The position numbers and the translations under genes were made by a program. Below are positions 33,056-35,947 of a stretch of DNA of 35,947 bases, one piece after another; within the stretch, counting starts at the first letter, position 1; every line of letters begins with the position of its first letter. Below the pieces are notes generated by a model. It did no database searches. It was given only the letters and a program-made list of their open reading frames with translations, and had not been told where the DNA came from. This stretch comes from Roseibacillus sp. (GTDB lineage Bacteria > Verrucomicrobiota > Verrucomicrobiia > Verrucomicrobiales > Akkermansiaceae): positions 1-35,947 of the forward strand of contig JAPKFB010000051.1 of the NCBI GenBank assembly GCA_028821775.1, written 5' to 3'.

Positions 33056-33172
33056 GGGATCCGCGGCTGGGGCGACTTCCGTTCCGTCTACGCGACGCTG
33101 CTGGAGAGCTGGCTGGGATTTCCCGCCGGGAAGGTGCGGGGAGGGAAGTTTGCGAAGTTGGGCTTTGACTAA
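33056..33172 (+). pseudogene. C-terminal remnant of a DUF1501 protein
   Basis: The frame ending at TAA 33170-33172 reads GDFRSVYATLLESWLG, then FPAGKVRGGKFAKLGFD. This is the normal C-terminus of DUF1501 proteins (GDFRxVYAtlLexWLg...G.f.kLg), Tat-exported proteins abundant in PVC bacteria. Only about 33-38 residues remain, beginning 14-29 bases after the stop of the aspartoacylase gene and without a start codon. A deletion has evidently fused that gene's end to the tail of a lost DUF1501 gene. Confidence 0.7.
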
Positions 33173-33198
33173 CAGAAGGGCCTGCACACGTCCTGACG

Positions 33199-34575
33199 TC
33201 ACTTCCGCTGCAGCGACTTCACCTCCGCCACTCCAATTCGCGCCTCGCCCAATCCCGCGACTTCCACCACAAGCTCTGTGCCGATAATCGCCGCCTTTTG
33301 AGCCAGCAATACTGATCCCGCCTGAGTCTCCACACGATAACTCGCCGGAGCCTCGACCACCTTGCGCAGGACCAGCGCATCGGCCTCATCAAGGATCGAG
33401 TGCTCCTTCATGCCCAAGAGCACGGAGTCAAGTTTCATGCTCCCTCCGGTCAAGGAATCAAACCGGCCTTCGAAAAAGTCCCCAGAGCGCAAAAGTAATC
33501 CCCGGCGCTCTCCTTGCACCATCTCCTGCAGGTCCGATGGCAGGGGGTGAAAAAACTCGACCCGGGCGACTTGGGGCACGGTGAGCACAGTCCCCTCCCA
33601 GCGGCCACCCAGGTGGAAGGCGCTCCGATCAGCCGTGGCAAGATTGGATGCGAGCCGGGACCCCGACCGGAGAACGATGCTTGGGAGCATCGGTTCCGCC
33701 TCGGTGCTCCCCACTCCGTTCACGCTGACATGATCGATCACGGTCTCGCTAAGCCGTTTAAACTTCGCGACTCGCACCGCCAGACCGACATAGATCAGCT
33801 CGTCACGCATTTTTCCCTGGGACACTTTGAGAAAGCGCCACCGCCGACCGTCCGGCGAGTAATAGGCGGTCACGTCGTACTTTTCACGCACCAGCTTTAC
33901 CCAGTAGGGCAGCTTGAGGGAGGGAATGTCCTCGCCCGTCGAACTCCCGCCTTGGTATCCCCAGCGTCGAAAGCTCACGCCGGCCTCTCCGTGGGGATGG
34001 ACCCCGAGGACCGCCTTGCGATTCTCCGGGGTGAGCCCATCGCACATCACGATGCCGGCGTAGGATTCTTCGTCATCGTTATCGAGACTCACCACTCGCG
34101 CGATGATTTCGCCATCACCCTTTATGGGCATATAGACCAGATGGAATGCGTCAAAGCGTTCGTCCTCCACACAGGGAGATGAGGACACCACAAACTGGTC
34201 GTCCTGCCAACGGGTCCTTCCTGGAACCGCGACCCGCCCGATGTCCTTGCTCCGCCAAGGGGAGGGAAGAGCTCCGCGGGGGGAGGGATCGGGGTTGTCC
34301 TTGCCAACAGGTTCCACGTTCACATCGAAGCGGACGGCGTCCTCCAGGCGGATCGCGCGAGCCTCTTCCCCCGCCGGACGAATCAGGAGGGCTCCATTCT
34401 TGAACTCGACAAGCCCCTTCCGCAGTTCGCCGTTCTTCAGTTGCGCAGTGCCAGTGACCGAGAGTGAGGTGATGCGGGACCCTCCCTCCAGGGGCAGCGC
34501 GTCCTGCGCCTGGAGCAGACTGAGTCCAGAGACTCCGGTGGCCACCAATCCTGTTCTGAGCCAATTCCTCGTCAT
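33199..34575 (-). CDS. Secreted protein with concanavalin-like (DUF1349-type) domain
   Basis: A 458-residue protein with a signal peptide (MTRNWLRTGLVATGVSGLSLLQAQ). The middle (about 130-290) contains blocks typical of DUF1349/concanavalin-like lectin folds: FHLVYMPIKGDGEIIARV, YAGIVMCDGLTPENRK, YWVKLVREKYDVTAYYSPDG and WRFLKVSQG. Such domains also accompany large secreted proteins in Verrucomicrobia. The flanking N- and C-terminal parts are beta-rich (RSGDFFEGRFDSLTGGSMKLDSVLL) and not assigned. No catalytic motif is visible, so glycan binding is possible but inferred. The start lies two bases after the stop of the squalene-cyclase-like gene, so both are in one operon. A longer in-frame extension to 34809 was rejected because it overlaps that gene. 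Confidence 0.7.
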   Translation of the reverse strand: MTRNWLRTGLVATGVSGLSLLQAQDALPLEGGSRITSLSVTGTAQLKNGELRKGLVEFKNGALLIRPAGEEARAIRLEDAVRFDVNVEPVGKDNPDPSPRGALPSPWRSKDIGRVAVPGRTRWQDDQFVVSSSPCVEDERFDAFHLVYMPIKGDGEIIARVVSLDNDDEESYAGIVMCDGLTPENRKAVLGVHPHGEAGVSFRRWGYQGGSSTGEDIPSLKLPYWVKLVREKYDVTAYYSPDGRRWRFLKVSQGKMRDELIYVGLAVRVAKFKRLSETVIDHVSVNGVGSTEAEPMLPSIVLRSGSRLASNLATADRSAFHLGGRWEGTVLTVPQVARVEFFHPLPSDLQEMVQGERRGLLLRSGDFFEGRFDSLTGGSMKLDSVLLGMKEHSILDEADALVLRKVVEAPASYRVETQAGSVLLAQKAAIIGTELVVEVAGLGEARIGVAEVKSLQRK

Positions 34576-34577
34576 CA

Positions 34578-35621
34578 CTAGCGCTGATAAAGCGGGATGT
34601 ATTGATACGGCATGGCCAGGATCATGACATTGACCGACGTCTCGTAGATTGGTCCGACCGAGCTGTTCTGGTGCCACAGCGAGACCTCGCCGTCGTTGTC
34701 CACCCGCTCGAGGAGGAGAGTATGAATTTTTGAATGCCAGTTCTTCCACGTCTCTCCACCCAGCATGTATTGCGCTGGAGCCGCGTAAAAGTTTCCGTAG
34801 GTGAACCATCGTTGACCTTCCTTAAAGTGCTCAAAGAGATATTTCGAACCTTTCTTCACGAGCGGATCGTTGTAGTGACCACACACCTGCAGGGAGTAAA
34901 TCGCAGCCGCCGTGCGCGCAAACCCAGCCTCGCTGCCGGGCTGATAGGAGAACCCTTCCTGCTCCTTGTTGTAACAACTCCGAACGTAGTCCACCGCATC
35001 ATCGATGGTCGTTTGGGGTACTTTCAACCCGCCATTCTTGGCCGCCCGAAGGGCCACTACCTGAAGAACGGTCACTGAGATGTCGGCATCGCTTGCAATC
35101 GGCTTGTAGCGCCAGCCTCCATTCTGGTGTTGGCTCGAGATGATGATCTTGATGAGACTCTCCAGCTTGGATCGGATGACCGGAGAGCTGGTCTGGCCGT
35201 AAAGTTCCGCCAGCGCAATGGTCGCAATTCCATGGAAGTACATGTACTGCCCGTTGTCCTTGTCCCCAATCAGGCCTTCGGACGAAATCGAATTCAGGAG
35301 ATAGCGCACCCCCATGGAAACCTGTCGGCCGTATTCTCCCTCCCCCGGCAAGTGTCCTGCCGCCTGAAAGGCCATCAAGGCATAGGCCGTGATGGCGATG
35401 GGATAGTGCCGCTCCTTCTCGGTTCGCCCCTGCCAGGAACCATCGGGCGACTGATACTTGATGAGGTATTTGAGACCTCGGTTGATCACGCGCTCTGTCT
35501 TGTCATCGACCCTGACTGAGCCTTCCTCCTGCGCCTGCAGGGAGGCCGACTGAAAACAGATGCTCAATACGCCGCACAGGACGCTGCGCCAGGAACGGGT
35601 GAGGGAATTCGCGGTCATCAT
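34578..35621 (-). CDS. Secreted prenyltransferase/squalene-cyclase-like alpha-alpha repeat protein
   Basis: A 347-residue protein with a signal peptide (hydrophobic WRSVLCGVLSICFQSASLQAQ). It contains repeats of the terpenoid cyclase/prenyltransferase alpha6-alpha6 barrel type: YQSPDGSWQGRTEKERHY, AITAYALMAFQAAGHLPG, GIATIALAELYGQ, HQNGGWRYKPIASDADIS, GFSYQPGSEAGFARTAAAIY and QRWFTYGNFYAAPAQYMLGG. The acidic DxDD motif of true squalene cyclases is absent, so enzyme activity is doubtful. Relatives in PVC bacteria lie beside BatA/VWA-type and Gly/Gln-rich proteins, as here. Two start ATGs in tandem (35621, 35618) are possible. It begins 21 bases after the stop of the Gly/Gln/Glu-repeat protein and is followed after 2 bases by the lectin-fold gene. 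Confidence 0.85.
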   Translation of the reverse strand: MMTANSLTRSWRSVLCGVLSICFQSASLQAQEEGSVRVDDKTERVINRGLKYLIKYQSPDGSWQGRTEKERHYPIAITAYALMAFQAAGHLPGEGEYGRQVSMGVRYLLNSISSEGLIGDKDNGQYMYFHGIATIALAELYGQTSSPVIRSKLESLIKIIISSQHQNGGWRYKPIASDADISVTVLQVVALRAAKNGGLKVPQTTIDDAVDYVRSCYNKEQEGFSYQPGSEAGFARTAAAIYSLQVCGHYNDPLVKKGSKYLFEHFKEGQRWFTYGNFYAAPAQYMLGGETWKNWHSKIHTLLLERVDNDGEVSLWHQNSSVGPIYETSVNVMILAMPYQYIPLYQR

Positions 35622-35642
35622 CTTGAAGGGGCAGGAATTCAG

Positions 35643-35947
35643 CTACTTCCCACTGGCGGCGTCGGAGAGGTTTTTGAGATATTGCTCGATCATGCGTCCG
35701 TACTCCGGGGAATATGTTTCGCCCTTCGATTGGCGGAGGGTCCCACGATCCCGTTCAGGCAAGCCGATGTGTTTGCTCGTTCCGCTCCGCTTCCGCCGCG
35801 GACCATCCGCACCACCGGCGCCCTTCCAGTTCCCTTCATTGCCATTGCCCTTTCCTTCCCCTTGGCCCTCTCCTTGACCTTGCCCCTCTCCCTGTCCTTC
35901 TCCCTGGCCCTGTCCTTCTCCCTGGCCCTGTCCTTCTCCCTGGCCCT
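35643..35947 (-). CDS. C-terminal part of a Gly/Gln/Glu-repeat hypothetical protein (partial)
   Basis: The gene enters from the right edge and ends at TAG 35643-35645. The visible C-terminus is a low-complexity run of GQGEGQ units, then NEGNWKGAGGADGPRRKRSG, HIGLPERDRGTLRQSKGE, SPEYGRMIEQYLKNLSD and AASGK at the end. The block LPERDRxxLRQSKxExYSPEYxxxIEQYLKNLSD is typical of the tail of large verrucomicrobial/planctomycete hypothetical proteins (DUF4175-like neighbours of VWA/BatA genes). The function is unknown; the Gly/Gln/Glu linker is likely unstructured. It is the first visible gene of a three-gene minus-strand operon with the squalene-cyclase-like and lectin-fold genes. Confidence 0.7.
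   Translation of the reverse strand, partial: GQGEGQGQGEGQGQGEGQGEGQGQGEGQGEGKGNGNEGNWKGAGGADGPRRKRSGTSKHIGLPERDRGTLRQSKGETYSPEYGRMIEQYLKNLSDAASGK
35893..35946 (-). repeat. Tandem 18-base repeat coding GQGEGQ
   Basis: Three exact copies of TGTCCTTCTCCCTGGCCC (plus strand) at 35893-35910, 35911-35928 and 35929-35946, continuing past the window edge. Each encodes six residues of the Gly/Gln/Glu linker on the minus strand. Less perfect copies extend toward 35860. Copy number is likely variable between strains. Confidence 0.85.

Noticed and set aside
1..35947. tRNA, rRNA, CRISPR array, transposase or integrase
   Set aside because: No cloverleaf, rRNA segment, regularly spaced repeats or recognisable mobile-element protein was seen on reading through the window.

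Overview
The window is GC-rich bacterial DNA with the gene content of the PVC superphylum, most likely Verrucomicrobiota; a planctomycete cannot be excluded by eye. The evidence is four secreted arylsulfatases, a giant ThuA/membrane-bound-dehydrogenase/HEAT/cytochrome c protein, a DUF1587-DUF1592-DUF1588-DUF1585 cytochrome protein overlapping a DUF1552 partner, and remnants of DUF1501 and DUF1080 proteins. Most start codons lack a Shine-Dalgarno sequence. No tRNA, rRNA, CRISPR array, integrase or intact insertion sequence was seen.

Layout. 1-9.6 kb (+): the last codons of a DUF1080-like protein, the 1356-residue ThuA fusion, then a tight run of PhoD-like phosphohydrolase and two sulfatases. 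9.9-12.7 kb: an EF-hand/alpha-beta-hydrolase esterase (-) divergent from a third sulfatase (+). 12.8-14.4 kb (+): a small Ser/Thr kinase followed by a PP2C phosphatase. 14.7-18.7 kb (-): a ceramidase-like secreted protein, two decayed genes (a truncated receiver domain and a frameshifted beta-propeller) and a zinc-ribbon short-chain dehydrogenase. 18.8-21.5 kb (+): a small basic protein, a glycosidase-like beta-propeller protein and a classical short-chain dehydrogenase. 21.8-28.7 kb (+): a sulfatase fused to two metallopeptidase-like domains, then the DUF1592/DUF1552 pair. 28.7-33.2 kb (+): a ribose-type ABC permease and binding lipoprotein without an ATPase, a decayed aspartoacylase-like fragment, an intact aspartoacylase/BPL_N fusion and a DUF1501 tail remnant. 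33.2-35.9 kb (-): an operon of a Gly/Gln/Glu-repeat protein (cut by the edge), a squalene-cyclase-like repeat protein and a lectin-fold secreted protein.

How the parts fit. The sulfatases, esterase, glycosidase-like propeller, sugar-acid-type dehydrogenase and sugar ABC importer parts are what a bacterium feeding on sulfated, acylated polysaccharide would carry, with desulfation outside the cytoplasm, then oxidation and uptake. The substrate cannot be read from sequence. The kinase/phosphatase pair could be a signalling module.

The most unusual items are the sulfatase with two HELAH zincin domains (21810-24665), a sulfatase whose formylglycine motif has Leu in place of Pro, a repeat arm that encodes a signal peptide at 24808-24842, a dehydrogenase lacking the catalytic Tyr, and four recognisable gene remnants in two decay zones (16.1-17.1 kb and 31.3-33.2 kb).
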